From contig CAVQVT010000016.1 in assembly GCA_963717255.1 (NCBI GenBank), forward strand, positions 22,110 through 86,109: a DNA stretch of 64,000 bases, in the 5' to 3' direction. Below the pieces are notes generated by a model. It was not told where the DNA came from and did no database searches. It was given only the letters and a program-made list of their open reading frames with translations. Each line of letters begins with the position of its first letter. Within the stretch, counting starts at the first letter, position 1. The translations under genes and the position numbers were made by a program. Shown here one piece after another: positions 43,956 to 52,589 of the stretch. The stretch comes from CAIYQJ01 sp963717255. GTDB lineage: Bacteria; Chloroflexota; Limnocylindria; Limnocylindrales; CSP1-4.

Positions 43956-44678
43956 TCACGGAGCGGTCGCTGGGGCTCCGGGGGCGCCGGACGCTTCCGG
44001 GCCCGCCGAGCGCTCCGCGAGCAGGGGTGCGACGAGGCTCTCGGCGGTCCGGGCGTCGACCGGGCCCTGGACGATCGCCCGGATCGTGCCGTCGCGGTCG
44101 AGGAGGAACTGCGTCGGCAGGCCGTATACCCTCCACGTCCGGAAGATCGAGCCGGTGAGGTCGGCCACGATCGGGTAGTCGATCCCGTAGGCATCGACGT
44201 ACCGGCGAACGTCGCCGGCGGAGCTCTCCTGCACACTGACGCCGACCATCTCCAGGCCGTCATCGCGATGGCGGGAGTACACGCCCCGCAGGACCGGCGT
44301 CTCCGCTCGGCACGGGGGGCACCAGGACGCCCAGAAGTCCACCCAGACGACTTTGCCGCGGAGGTCGGCGAGGGAGATCTGCTCGCCGTCGAGCGTGACG
44401 GCCGGCACGGGCGACCCGTCGGGCCCGGGAAGCGTCAGCTCGGGGGGCCGCTGGCCCGGAGCGAGCCCCTCGCCGGCGGGGCCGACCGCGTACTGCGTCG
44501 CGGCCGGAGCGACCGGCGCGAGCGACGGTGCCGGGGCGGCGATCGGGGCGGTGGCGACGGTCAGCACGACGGCCGCGAGACCGACCGCGGCGACGGCGAC
44601 CGCGATCTGGCGGCCGGAGAACGGGCCGACGAGGCCGCGGCGCTCACGGCCACCATCGGTGGGGACGGGACCGTTCAC
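43956..44678 (-). CDS. TlpA/ResA-type thiol-disulfide oxidoreductase
   Basis: 240 residues from GTG 44678, which overlaps the ccdA stop. N-terminal membrane anchor (about 22-45), a Pro/Ala linker, then a thioredoxin fold: LRGKVVWVDFWASWCPPCRA with CxxC, FRTWRVYGLPTQFLLDRDG with the cis-Pro loop. It sits outside the membrane and reduces disulfides, e.g. in cytochrome c maturation. It forms one operon with ccdA and the glutaredoxin-like gene. Confidence 0.92.
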   Translation of the reverse strand: MNGPVPTDGGRERRGLVGPFSGRQIAVAVAAVGLAAVVLTVATAPIAAPAPSLAPVAPAATQYAVGPAGEGLAPGQRPPELTLPGPDGSPVPAVTLDGEQISLADLRGKVVWVDFWASWCPPCRAETPVLRGVYSRHRDDGLEMVGVSVQESSAGDVRRYVDAYGIDYPIVADLTGSIFRTWRVYGLPTQFLLDRDGTIRAIVQGPVDARTAESLVAPLLAERSAGPEASGAPGAPATAP

Positions 44679-45484
44679 ACGCCCGTGTTGAACTGGATGT
44701 AGCGCGGCAGGAGCGTGAGCATGTCGAAGAGCATCGCCACGCCGATGAGCGCGACGAGCATGCCCCCGATGAACGAGACGGTGCGGCCGTGCCGCACGAG
44801 GGGCCGGACGATCGTGGGGGCACGGTCGTAGACCACGCCCATGAGGATGAACGGCAGGCCGAGGCCGGCCGTGTACGCGAGCAGGAGGGCGGCCCCCTCC
44901 ACCGCGCGCCCGCTCGTGGCCGCGAGCGTCAGCACGCCGCCGAGGATCACCCCGATGCAGGGCGTCCAGCCGATCGCGAAGACGACACCGAGGCCGAACG
45001 ACGCGAGCCACCCGCCGCGCGACGCGACGAGGGTGTTGCCGAGGCGGTCGCCCACGCCGCTGCCGTCGGCGTTCGCGAGGGCGAGCGTCCCCTGTGCGTT
45101 GGAGACGGCGGCCGAGGCGCCGGCGTCGAGCGGGCGCCACGTCCGCTCCAGCCAGGGGATCGGGAGCACCCCCGCGAGCCCGAGGCCCATGACGATGAGG
45201 ACGATCCCGCCCACCTGCCGCAGCAGCGGCATGTACGCGGCGAGCGGGCCACCGAGGAAGGTGGCGGTCACGCCCAGAAGCGTGAAGACGAGGCCGAAGC
45301 CCACGACGTAGGCGATCGCGTGGCGGACCGCCAGCCACCGGGAGGGGGAGCCAGCTTCGCGCCCGGCCACCGCGACGGCCGTCAGCTGGCCGAGGTACGC
45401 GGGCACTAGGGGGAGGACGCATGGCGAGAGGAAGCTCACGATCCCGGCCACGAAGGCGACGGCAAGGCTCAGGTCGGAGCTCAT
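44675..45484 (-). CDS. ccdA: CcdA/DsbD-type transmembrane electron carrier
   Basis: 269 residues from ATG 45484, overlapping the stop of the upstream gene (ATGA). Six or more membrane helices; FVAGIVSFLSPCVLPLVPAY and FAIGWTPCIGVILGGVLT carry the two membrane cysteines and prolines characteristic of CcdA. It moves reducing power from cytoplasmic thioredoxin to extracytoplasmic acceptors such as the TlpA protein encoded next. An insert of about 30 residues after helix 3 (SNAQGTLALANADGSG) is larger than usual. Confidence 0.93.
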   Translation of the reverse strand: MSSDLSLAVAFVAGIVSFLSPCVLPLVPAYLGQLTAVAVAGREAGSPSRWLAVRHAIAYVVGFGLVFTLLGVTATFLGGPLAAYMPLLRQVGGIVLIVMGLGLAGVLPIPWLERTWRPLDAGASAAVSNAQGTLALANADGSGVGDRLGNTLVASRGGWLASFGLGVVFAIGWTPCIGVILGGVLTLAATSGRAVEGAALLLAYTAGLGLPFILMGVVYDRAPTIVRPLVRHGRTVSFIGGMLVALIGVAMLFDMLTLLPRYIQFNTGV

Positions 45485-45837
45485 CGGCCCGACCCGCCGG
45501 GCGTGGGCGAGCCGTGCGGGGTCTGACCCGTGCGCACGCCAACACCGGCCCTCGGTGCGTCCAGCGCCCCGTCGAGGAAGGTCCGGATGCGCGAGGCGCC
45601 GGTCGCGAGCTCCAGGCGCGCGCCGCCGGCCTCGAGGACCGGGATGGCCTCGAGGAACGCGCGGGCGAGGCGGTCGTCGGAATGGATGTCGACGTCCACG
45701 AGGTCCGCGACGGGCCTCCCGGCGTCGGCTCTCGACGCGAGGTGTGCCTCGACGACGGCCCGGGCCGTCTCGCACAGGTGGCAGCCCGCGGCACCGTAGA
45801 GGACGATGCGGGCGGCCGGCGGGGGCGGGATGGCCAT
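45481..45837 (-). CDS. Glutaredoxin-family (DUF836-like) protein
   Basis: 118 residues from ATG 45837; a TAGAAT -10 box directly upstream overlaps the alternative ATG at 45846, so 45837 is preferred. The thioredoxin-fold start is ARIVLYGAAGCHLCETARAV with CxxC, then VDVDIHSDDRLARAFLEAIP and a conserved PVLEAGGARL. A Gly/Pro-rich tail ends the protein. Position at the head of a ccdA-tlpA operon suggests a cytoplasmic thiol donor for CcdA. Confidence 0.85.
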   Translation of the reverse strand: MAIPPPPAARIVLYGAAGCHLCETARAVVEAHLASRADAGRPVADLVDVDIHSDDRLARAFLEAIPVLEAGGARLELATGASRIRTFLDGALDAPRAGVGVRTGQTPHGSPTPGGSGR

Positions 45838-45844
45838 CGGCGGC

Positions 45845-45850
45845 ATTCTA
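45845..45850 (-). promoter_or_regulatory. -10 box TAGAAT, leaderless-type
   Basis: On the - strand TAGAAT is followed by 7 bases and ATG 45837. It starts the glutaredoxin-ccdA-tlpA operon. Confidence 0.65.
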
Positions 45851-45884
45851 GCCCGGGGCGGCCCGGACCCTTCCGCCGGGCTGG

Positions 45885-45890
45885 TAGGAT
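45885..45890 (+). promoter_or_regulatory. -10 box TAGGAT of tRNA-Arg
   Basis: TAGGAT ends 8 bases before the tRNA. Confidence 0.55.
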
Positions 45891-45898
45891 GCCCGCGG

Positions 45899-45974
45899 GC
45901 CCACGTAGCTCAGCGGACAGAGCGCCGCCGTCCTAAGGCGGGCGTCGCAGGTTCGAGTCCTGCCGTGGGCGCCA
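45899..45974 (+). tRNA. tRNA-Arg (anticodon CCT)
   Basis: Acceptor stem GCCCACG pairs with CGTGGGC, then G and an encoded CCA. The anticodon arm is CCGCC-GTCCTAA-GGCGG, anticodon CCT, reading AGG. The D arm TAGCTCAGCGG and T arm GTTCGAGTCC are normal. Confidence 0.97.
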
Positions 45975-46065
45975 TCCTTCCCCCGGTCGCATGGCGGTGC
46001 GCTCGCCCGTCGCACACCTGGCCCTTCGATCAGGCCCGCCGACGGGCCGTTCGGGGCTCCGCTCC

Positions 46066-46071
46066 TATACT
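46066..46071 (+). promoter_or_regulatory. -10 box TATACT, leaderless-type
   Basis: TATACT is 6 bases before ATG 46078. Confidence 0.65.
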
Positions 46072-46077
46072 CGCGCC

Positions 46078-47733
46078 ATGCTCCCTCCCGACGCCCCGGT
46101 CGCACCCGCGCCCGCCCCCGAGCTCGGCCGCGCCCGCGTCGTCGCGTTCGCGATCATCGCGCTGATCGCCGCCTCTCTCGTCGTCGGCCCGCTCCTCGCG
46201 GATCTCGGGGCGGCGTTCCCGGCCGCGGCCGCCACGCCCACCGCGACGCACGAGCCTGGGAAGATCTCCATCGCCATGGGCTCGCCGGAGACGCTCGACC
46301 CGGCCGTGGCGGGCGACGCGGGGAGCGCCGCCCTGATCGCCCAGGTCTTCGAGGGGCTCACCACCGTGGACGCGGGCCTCGTGGTCCGACCGGCCCTCGC
46401 CGAGTCGTGGACGTACACGGACGGAGGGCGGACGGCCGTCTTCACGCTCCGCGACGGGCTGACGTTCTCGGACGGGACGCCGCTCACCGCAGAGGACGTC
46501 AAGCGCAGCTGGTTGCGCGTCCTCGACCCCGTCGCTCCGTCGCCGCTCGCCTCGCTCCTCGACGTCGTGGAAGGAGCCGCCGATTACCAGCGAGGCCGGG
46601 GCTCGGCCGACGCGGTCGGCCTGGAGGCGGAAGGCCGGGCCCTCACGGTCCGGTTCGCGCGGCCGTCGACCGACTTCGCGGCCGTCGCCGCGAGCCCGAC
46701 CCTTGCCGTCGTGCCCCCGGCCGCGGACGCGAGCGCGGACACGTTCTCTCCCCGGGCCGGGTTCGTCGGCAGCGGCGCGTACCTCCCGGTGTCCGTCTCA
46801 CCGAGCTTCATCGCCCTCGCGGCCAACGACCGCTACTGGGCCGGGACCCCCGCGATCGGCACGGTCGAGGTCGTCACGTCGCTGGACGGGACCAACCCGG
46901 TCGAGGCGTTCCGCGCCGGCGACGTCGACCTCACGCAGGTCTACTCCCCGTTCGCCTCCTGGCTCGCGCACGACCGGGAGCTCGGCTCATCCCTCCGCGA
47001 GGGGGTCTCGGTCAACCTGGAGTACCTCGGGTTCGACGCCGCGTCGCCGCCGTTCGACGACGCCCGGGTCCGGCAGGCGTTCGCGAAGGCCGTGGACTGG
47101 CGGCGGCTCGTCACGCTCGGTTCGGACGGCTCCGAGGAGCCCGCGACGGGCATGGTCCCCCCGGCGATCCCGGACCGCTCGTCCGAGGACTTCCTCCCGA
47201 CGTACGACCCCGACGAGGCGCGGGCGTTGCTTGCCCAGGCCGGCTACCCGGGCGGGCAGGGCCTCCCGACCGTCACCTTCATCACGAACGGCAACACGCA
47301 CGCTGCGGCGATCGCCGCGGAGCTGGAGCGGAACCTCGGCGCGGATATCGCCCTGGAGACGATGGACTTCGGCCAGTACTTCGACCGCCTGGCGCAGGAT
47401 CCTCCCGGCATGTGGGTCGTGGACTGGGTGGCCGACTACCCCGGGCGGACGGCGCTCCTCCGCCTCCTGCTCGCGTCTGACCAGCAGAACAACTTCGGGC
47501 GATGGAGCTCTGCCGCGTTCGACGCCGCACTGGACGCGGGCAGCGCGGCCACCGGATCGGCCGGGGCAGCGGCCGCCTTCGATCGAGCAGAGGGGATCGT
47601 CCGGGACGAGGCGCCGGTGGTCCCGCTCTCCTACGGCACGAGCTACTGGCTCGCGCGGGACGGGCTGCTCGGCGCGGGGGAGAACGGGCTGGGCTTCGTC
47701 CGGTTCGCCGGCCTCGCGTGGGCCGACAGATGA
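46078..47733 (+). CDS. ABC transporter substrate-binding protein, family 5 (OppA/DppA type)
   Basis: 551 residues from ATG 46078. After a proline-rich start, one hydrophobic segment (about 25-50) acts as signal or anchor; no lipobox Cys is visible. Family 5 motifs: ISIAMGSPETLDPAVAGDAG, VFEGLTTVDAGLVVRPALAE, VFTLRDGLTFSDGTPLTAED and FAKAVDWRRLVTLGSDG. It binds peptides or similar solutes outside the cell. No permease or ATPase genes are nearby, so the partner transporter lies elsewhere or the protein has another use. Confidence 0.88.
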   Translation: MLPPDAPVAPAPAPELGRARVVAFAIIALIAASLVVGPLLADLGAAFPAAAATPTATHEPGKISIAMGSPETLDPAVAGDAGSAALIAQVFEGLTTVDAGLVVRPALAESWTYTDGGRTAVFTLRDGLTFSDGTPLTAEDVKRSWLRVLDPVAPSPLASLLDVVEGAADYQRGRGSADAVGLEAEGRALTVRFARPSTDFAAVAASPTLAVVPPAADASADTFSPRAGFVGSGAYLPVSVSPSFIALAANDRYWAGTPAIGTVEVVTSLDGTNPVEAFRAGDVDLTQVYSPFASWLAHDRELGSSLREGVSVNLEYLGFDAASPPFDDARVRQAFAKAVDWRRLVTLGSDGSEEPATGMVPPAIPDRSSEDFLPTYDPDEARALLAQAGYPGGQGLPTVTFITNGNTHAAAIAAELERNLGADIALETMDFGQYFDRLAQDPPGMWVVDWVADYPGRTALLRLLLASDQQNNFGRWSSAAFDAALDAGSAATGSAGAAAAFDRAEGIVRDEAPVVPLSYGTSYWLARDGLLGAGENGLGFVRFAGLAWADR

Positions 47734-49325
47734 GCCGCCGCACCCCGCGCTGCGTGTCCTCCCGCATGCTCCGATCCGTCCTCGCGCTCACCGCGGCACT
47801 CGCGCTGTCCGCGGCCGCCACCGGGCCGGCCTTGGCGGCCGAGACGGAGTGGGGGACGCCCAGCGCGTCCTCGCTGTACGGCGTCACCGTCGGGTTCAGC
47901 CAGCCGGTGACGCTTCCGACCGACGCGACACGGGTCGAGATGCTCCTGACGGTGCCGGGCGTCGATGGACCGTTCGTGACGGAGGTGGTTCCCGAGTTCC
48001 TCGGCCGGCCGACGACCCTGGACTACACGTACGACGCGGCCGCCTCGCACGTCTACCCGAACACGCGGTTCGAGGGCCGCTGGCGGGTGACGCGTGCGGA
48101 CGGCACCGTCGAGGTCGGTCCCGGGGCGTCGGTGACGTACGCGGACACGACCCACGACTGGCGGACGAAGACGGGCGAGGTCGTGCGCCTCCACTGGTAC
48201 GAGGGGAACGACCGGTTCGCGGAGCGGGCTCTCGCGGTCGGCGAGGAGGGGCTCGCCAAGGCGTCCGAGTTCCTCGGCGTGACCGAGTCGGAGCCGGTCG
48301 ACTTCTTCATCTACGCGTCGCGCGAGGACTTCATGGCGGCCTTCGGCTCGGGGAGCTACGAGTGGGCGGGCGCGTTCGCGCTCCCCGAGACGCGGACCCT
48401 GATCGCGGACATCCCGCCCGACGAGATCGACACCGAGCTGGTGAGCCTGTACGTCCCGCATGAGCTCGCGCATGTCGTCTTCGGCACCGCCACGGCGAAC
48501 CCGCTCCACGAGCCCCCGCGCTGGCTCAACGAGGGCCTCGCGGTCTACCTCACCGAGGGGTACGCGTCGAACTGGCGGAGCTCGCTGCGCGACGGCGTCG
48601 CGGACGGGCGGCTCCTCCCGCTCGGGGCGATCGCGAACGTCTTTCCGACGTCGTCGGACGGTGCCGACCTCGCCTACGCGGAGAGCGTGTCCGCGGTCTC
48701 GCACATGGTCGACCAGTACGGGAAGGACGCGCTCGTGCGGCTCGTCCGCGCCTATGCGGATGGCGTCTCCGACGACGAGGCGTTCACCGCCGGCCTGGGG
48801 GTCACGGTCGCCGGATTCGAGGCGGACTGGCTCGAGTCGATCGGCGCGTCCGCGCCGGAGCGCCAGGGACCACGGCCCGCCCCGCCGGGCCCGGTGCCGT
48901 CGGCCTGGCTCGTGGCGTCACCCGAGCCGGCCACGCCGGACCCCACGGTCGCGGCCCCGGTGACGTCGCCGGGAACGACCGAGCCGGTCACGCCCACGCC
49001 GCCGTCCGTCCTTCCGAGCGGGGGTGGGGCGGGGGACGGGCAGTCCGGGATGCCGCTCCTCCTGGTCACCCTCGCCGCGGTCGTCGCGGTGGCGGTCGCG
49101 ACGCTCGTCTTCTTCGCACGTGCCCGGCGTCGGCGCGCGGTCGGGCCTCCCGCCCCGACCGTCCCGACGGACGCCCCACCGGCCCCGCCGGCTCCGCCGG
49201 CTCCTGCGCCGGATGTGCCCGGCCCGGCCACGCCGCGCCCGATCGTGTGGGCGCCGGAGGAGCCGCAGCGCCCGCCGTCCTCTGGACCACCGCCGGCGGG
49301 CGGCGATGAGGAGCCCATGCCGTGA
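47730..49325 (+). CDS. Peptidase MA-like membrane-anchored metalloprotease
   Basis: 531 residues from ATG 47730 (ATGA overlap). Signal peptide at 1-36 (LRSVLALTAALALSAAATG). Beta-rich region to ~200, then the gluzincin motif YVPHELAHVVFG (His244, Glu245, His248) and PRWLNEGLAVYLTEG with the downstream Glu ligand, as in the peptidase MA family. A Pro/Thr linker (390-435) leads to a C-terminal membrane helix (~440-462) and a proline-rich cytoplasmic tail. Target unknown. Confidence 0.88.
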   Translation: MSRRTPRCVSSRMLRSVLALTAALALSAAATGPALAAETEWGTPSASSLYGVTVGFSQPVTLPTDATRVEMLLTVPGVDGPFVTEVVPEFLGRPTTLDYTYDAAASHVYPNTRFEGRWRVTRADGTVEVGPGASVTYADTTHDWRTKTGEVVRLHWYEGNDRFAERALAVGEEGLAKASEFLGVTESEPVDFFIYASREDFMAAFGSGSYEWAGAFALPETRTLIADIPPDEIDTELVSLYVPHELAHVVFGTATANPLHEPPRWLNEGLAVYLTEGYASNWRSSLRDGVADGRLLPLGAIANVFPTSSDGADLAYAESVSAVSHMVDQYGKDALVRLVRAYADGVSDDEAFTAGLGVTVAGFEADWLESIGASAPERQGPRPAPPGPVPSAWLVASPEPATPDPTVAAPVTSPGTTEPVTPTPPSVLPSGGGAGDGQSGMPLLLVTLAAVVAVAVATLVFFARARRRRAVGPPAPTVPTDAPPAPPAPPAPAPDVPGPATPRPIVWAPEEPQRPPSSGPPPAGGDEEPMP

Positions 49326-50116
49326 CCGCCGCGACCGGTCGCTTCCGCGCGTTCCGCGCCTGGCGGGTGACGCTCGGAGTCGCGTTGGCCGCGCTCGGGT
49401 TCCTCCTCGCCACGCAGGTGCGCACCGAGGCGCCGCGCGTCCGCTACACGACGCTGGAGCGGGCGCCCCTCGTCGAGACCGCGGACCAGCTGCAGGCGCA
49501 GCAGGCGGACCTGCAGGCGTCGATCCTCGACCTGCGCGAGCGGATCCGGGAGACCGAGCGCGGCACCCAGGGAAGCGGCGCCCTCGTCGGCGCGCTCACG
49601 ACGCAGCTCGACCACGCGCGGCTCATCGGCGGGCTGGTGGGCCTGACGGGGCCCGGCCTCGTCATCCAGCTCGAGGACGCGGAAGAGCCTGCGCCGGAGG
49701 ACCAGAACCTCACCGACCGGCGGGTGAACGCCCGCGATGTCCGCGCCGTGGTCGAGGAGCTCTGGCTCGCGGGCGCGGAGGCCGTCTCCGTCAACAGCGA
49801 GCGGATCAACGGCCTGTCGGGGTTCCTCGATGTCGGCGGATCGATCCTCGCCAACTCGTCGTATCTCGTGCCGCCGTACCAGGTGGCCGCGATCGGTGGC
49901 ACCGGGATGTACGACCGTCTCACGGCCTCACCCGGTTTCACCGAGTGGGTGCGCGCCCGCGTCCAACCGTACGGGCTCCGCGTGCGATACGCCGAGATCC
50001 CCGATGCAGAGGTGCCCGCGTTCGCCGGCGCGGTCCAGCTCCGCTACACGCGTCCGGCGCCGTCCCCCACGACCCCGCCGGCGACACCGTGGCCGACGCG
50101 GACGGAGCAGCCCTGA
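49322..50116 (+). CDS. DUF881 protein, copy 1
   Basis: 264 residues from GTG 49322 (GTGA overlap). N-terminal membrane anchor (about 15-32), a coiled-coil stretch (DQLQAQQADLQASILDLRER) and the DUF881 core VVEELWLAGAEAVSVNSERI, PPYQVAAIGGTGMYDRLTA. DUF881 proteins are extracytoplasmic and commonly sit in cell-division or sporulation-linked clusters; no reaction known. Confidence 0.85.
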   Translation: MTAATGRFRAFRAWRVTLGVALAALGFLLATQVRTEAPRVRYTTLERAPLVETADQLQAQQADLQASILDLRERIRETERGTQGSGALVGALTTQLDHARLIGGLVGLTGPGLVIQLEDAEEPAPEDQNLTDRRVNARDVRAVVEELWLAGAEAVSVNSERINGLSGFLDVGGSILANSSYLVPPYQVAAIGGTGMYDRLTASPGFTEWVRARVQPYGLRVRYAEIPDAEVPAFAGAVQLRYTRPAPSPTTPPATPWPTRTEQP

Positions 50117-50117
50117 G

Positions 50118-50798
50118 ATGGGACTGGCGACCCGCCGCGGCCAGCTCGCGATGGCCGGCATCCTCCTGGTCCTCGGCTTCCTGCTGGTGGTCCAGTTCCG
50201 TTCCCAGCAGGCGGGGACCGGGCTGGACAGGCTGGCGTCGCAGGATCTCACGCTCCTCGTCGCCAACCTGAACACGCGGAACGACCAGCTGCGGGCGGAG
50301 GTCTCCTCCCTCGAGCGCCAGCTGGTGCGGGTCCAGTCGGCGGCCGGCAGTGGGCAGCAGAGCGCGCTCCAGCTCCGCAACGAGATCGCCCGCGACCGCG
50401 CGTGGTCCGGCCTCGACCCCGCCGTCGGCAGCGGCGTCACGGTGGAGATCGCGGGTCCGGTCGGAGGCGCGGCCGTGGGCGATCTCCTCAACGAGCTCCG
50501 CAACGCCGGCGCGGAGGCCCTCGCGATCGGCGGCACGCGCGTGGTCGCCGGGTCGGTCCCGGCCGGGGAGCCGGGCGCGGTGATCGTGGACGGCGTCGCC
50601 CAGGGTCCGAGGATCGTGGTCCGTGCGCTCGGAGACCCGACCGCGCTCGCCGGGTCGTTGACCCGGTCCGGCGGGATCGTCGCGCTGCTGGCGGCGACCG
50701 ACCCCGGGGTGGAGGTGACCGTCACGCCGGCCGACCGGATCGAGATCCCCGGGACGGGCCGTGACATCACGCCCGCCCATGGCACGCCCCGGCTCTGA
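50118..50798 (+). CDS. DUF881 protein, copy 2
   Basis: 226 residues from ATG 50118. Same layout as the preceding protein: membrane anchor (9-26), coiled coil (LNTRNDQLRAEVSSLERQLV) and core LLNELRNAGAEALAIGGTRV, with a shorter C-terminus. Tandem copies suggest a heteromer. Confidence 0.85.
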   Translation: MGLATRRGQLAMAGILLVLGFLLVVQFRSQQAGTGLDRLASQDLTLLVANLNTRNDQLRAEVSSLERQLVRVQSAAGSGQQSALQLRNEIARDRAWSGLDPAVGSGVTVEIAGPVGGAAVGDLLNELRNAGAEALAIGGTRVVAGSVPAGEPGAVIVDGVAQGPRIVVRALGDPTALAGSLTRSGGIVALLAATDPGVEVTVTPADRIEIPGTGRDITPAHGTPRL

Positions 50799-50804
50799 TA
50801 GCCT
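50799..50804 (+). promoter_or_regulatory. -10 box TAGCCT before the DUF951 gene
   Basis: TAGCCT overlaps the DUF881 copy 2 stop region and is 9 bases before ATG 50814. Confidence 0.4.
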
Positions 50805-50813
50805 GACCTCCCG

Positions 50814-51053
50814 ATGGACAGTCAGCGCCCGGCAGGACCGGGTCCGCTCCCGCTGGCGGTCGGCGATCTGGTCCGCCTCCGACGGGCGCATCCCTGCGGC
50901 GGCTTCGGCTGGCGCGTCGTCCGCGTCGGCGCGGACATCGGCGTCGCCTGCACGACGTGCGGACGACGGGTCCTCCTCGAACGCCGCGACCTCGAGCGTC
51001 GCGTCGTGACCGTGACGCCGGCGGCGGACGCCTCCGGACGGTCCGCCCGATGA
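50814..51053 (+). CDS. DUF951 protein
   Basis: 79 residues. The DUF951 core is LAVGDLVRLRRAHPCGGFGW and ADIGVACTTCGRRVLLERRD, with the C...CxxC set that may bind zinc. Function unknown. Its stop overlaps the MFS start (ATGA). Confidence 0.88.
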   Translation: MDSQRPAGPGPLPLAVGDLVRLRRAHPCGGFGWRVVRVGADIGVACTTCGRRVLLERRDLERRVVTVTPAADASGRSAR

Positions 51054-52576
51054 CGAGCGCCGTCGCCGCTCCGCCCCGCGAGGGCGCGCCGGGGGACGGC
51101 GGAGGCGCCTTCTCCGTCCTCGGCAACCGGCCATTCCTGCTGCTCTGGCTGTCGCAGGTCGCGACCCAGGTCGGCGGCAACATGGTGGTGTACGGCCTGA
51201 CCGTCCTGGTGTTCGACCTCACCAAGTCGAGCTCGGCGGTCTCCTTCCTGCTGCTGACCTTCCTCGTCCCGGCCGTCCTCTTCTCGGCCGTGGCGGGCGT
51301 GTTCGTGGACCGCGTGGACGGCCGCCTCATGCTCGTGGCGACGAACCTCCTGCGCGCGGCGGCGTTCGGGATCATGGTCCTGGTCGACACGAACATCGTC
51401 CTGCTGTTCGCGCTGAACGTCTTCGTGTCGATCGTCACGACGTTCTTCGCGCCGACCGAGCTCTCGATGCTCCCGCGCCTGGTGTCGAAGAGTCAGCTCG
51501 TCGCCGCGAACGGCCTGTTCACGCTGACCGTGAACGCGGCCTTCGCCGTCGGGTTCGCCCTCCTCGGGCCGCTCGTGGTGACGCTGGCGGGACCGAACGT
51601 CCTCATCGTCATCGTGGCGGTCTTCTACCTCGTCGCTGCCGTCTTCTGCTTCACGCTGCCGTCGTCGAGGCAGCTCTCCTCACGCGCCGCGGCGGCCGGC
51701 GAGCACCCAGAAGCCGAGGCGCTCGTCCTGGCCGAGGAGGACGTCGCGCGGGCGATCCCCGAGGTGCCGGGCATCGCGATCGACGCGGGGCTCGCGGCAG
51801 CCGGCGAGAGGGCAGCGGCCGGGCCGAAGCCCGGGGTCATGGGCCAGGTCGGCGACGCCGCGCGCGAGACGGCGCACCAGCTGCGCGAAGGAGTCGCCTA
51901 CATCCGGGGCAACCGGATCGTCGCGTGGTCACTGCTGTACCTGGGGATCGCGGCCTCCCTGATCGGCGTCCTCGGGGTCCTGGGGCCGGATTTCGCCACG
52001 ACGAACCTGGGCCTCGCCCCGAAGGACTTCGTCGTCGTGGTCCTCCCTCTCGGCGCCGGCGTCGTGATGGGCGTCCTCTTCCTCAACAGCTACGCCCGGC
52101 TCTTCCCGCGGCGGCGGCTCATCGAGACGGGGCTCGTCTCGCTCGGCGTCCTGATCCTCCTCCTCGCGGTCGCGGGACCGATCGCGACGGCGATCCGCAA
52201 CCTCCAGGCCCAGGCCAACCTGGCACCCAGCCTCAACGTCTCGCTCCTCGCCATCGTCGTGGTGATCGCGTTCCTCGCCGGGATCGCCTACTCGGTCGTG
52301 GCCATCCCGGCGCAGACGCAGCTGCAGGAGGACATCCCCGAGGACGTCCGGGGACGCGTCTTCGGCGTCCTGAACATGCTCGTGTCGATCGCGAGCTTCG
52401 TGCCGATCATCATCGTCGGCCCGATCAGCGATCTCATCGGGTCGACGACCGTGCTCGTGAGCCTGGGCATCATCATCGGCGTCTCCGGGATCGCCTCGAT
52501 CATCTGGCGGCGGACGCCCCCCGCCGTCGCCCCCGCGCCACTCGCGCCGGGGGGCGAGCCACCCGGCGTGCTGTGA
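51050..52576 (+). CDS. MFS transporter
   Basis: 508 residues. About twelve membrane helices, opening FLLLWLSQVATQVGGNMVVY and VFVDRVDGRLMLVATNLLRA, the MFS_3/enterobactin-exporter-like type; a soluble acidic insert (~205-285) separates the halves. The second half has the conserved DIPEDVRGRVFGVLNMLVS loop. Substrate unknown; likely exporter. Confidence 0.87.
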   Translation: MTSAVAAPPREGAPGDGGGAFSVLGNRPFLLLWLSQVATQVGGNMVVYGLTVLVFDLTKSSSAVSFLLLTFLVPAVLFSAVAGVFVDRVDGRLMLVATNLLRAAAFGIMVLVDTNIVLLFALNVFVSIVTTFFAPTELSMLPRLVSKSQLVAANGLFTLTVNAAFAVGFALLGPLVVTLAGPNVLIVIVAVFYLVAAVFCFTLPSSRQLSSRAAAAGEHPEAEALVLAEEDVARAIPEVPGIAIDAGLAAAGERAAAGPKPGVMGQVGDAARETAHQLREGVAYIRGNRIVAWSLLYLGIAASLIGVLGVLGPDFATTNLGLAPKDFVVVVLPLGAGVVMGVLFLNSYARLFPRRRLIETGLVSLGVLILLLAVAGPIATAIRNLQAQANLAPSLNVSLLAIVVVIAFLAGIAYSVVAIPAQTQLQEDIPEDVRGRVFGVLNMLVSIASFVPIIIVGPISDLIGSTTVLVSLGIIIGVSGIASIIWRRTPPAVAPAPLAPGGEPPGVL

Positions 52577-52589
52577 CGGACGGCGTCCC

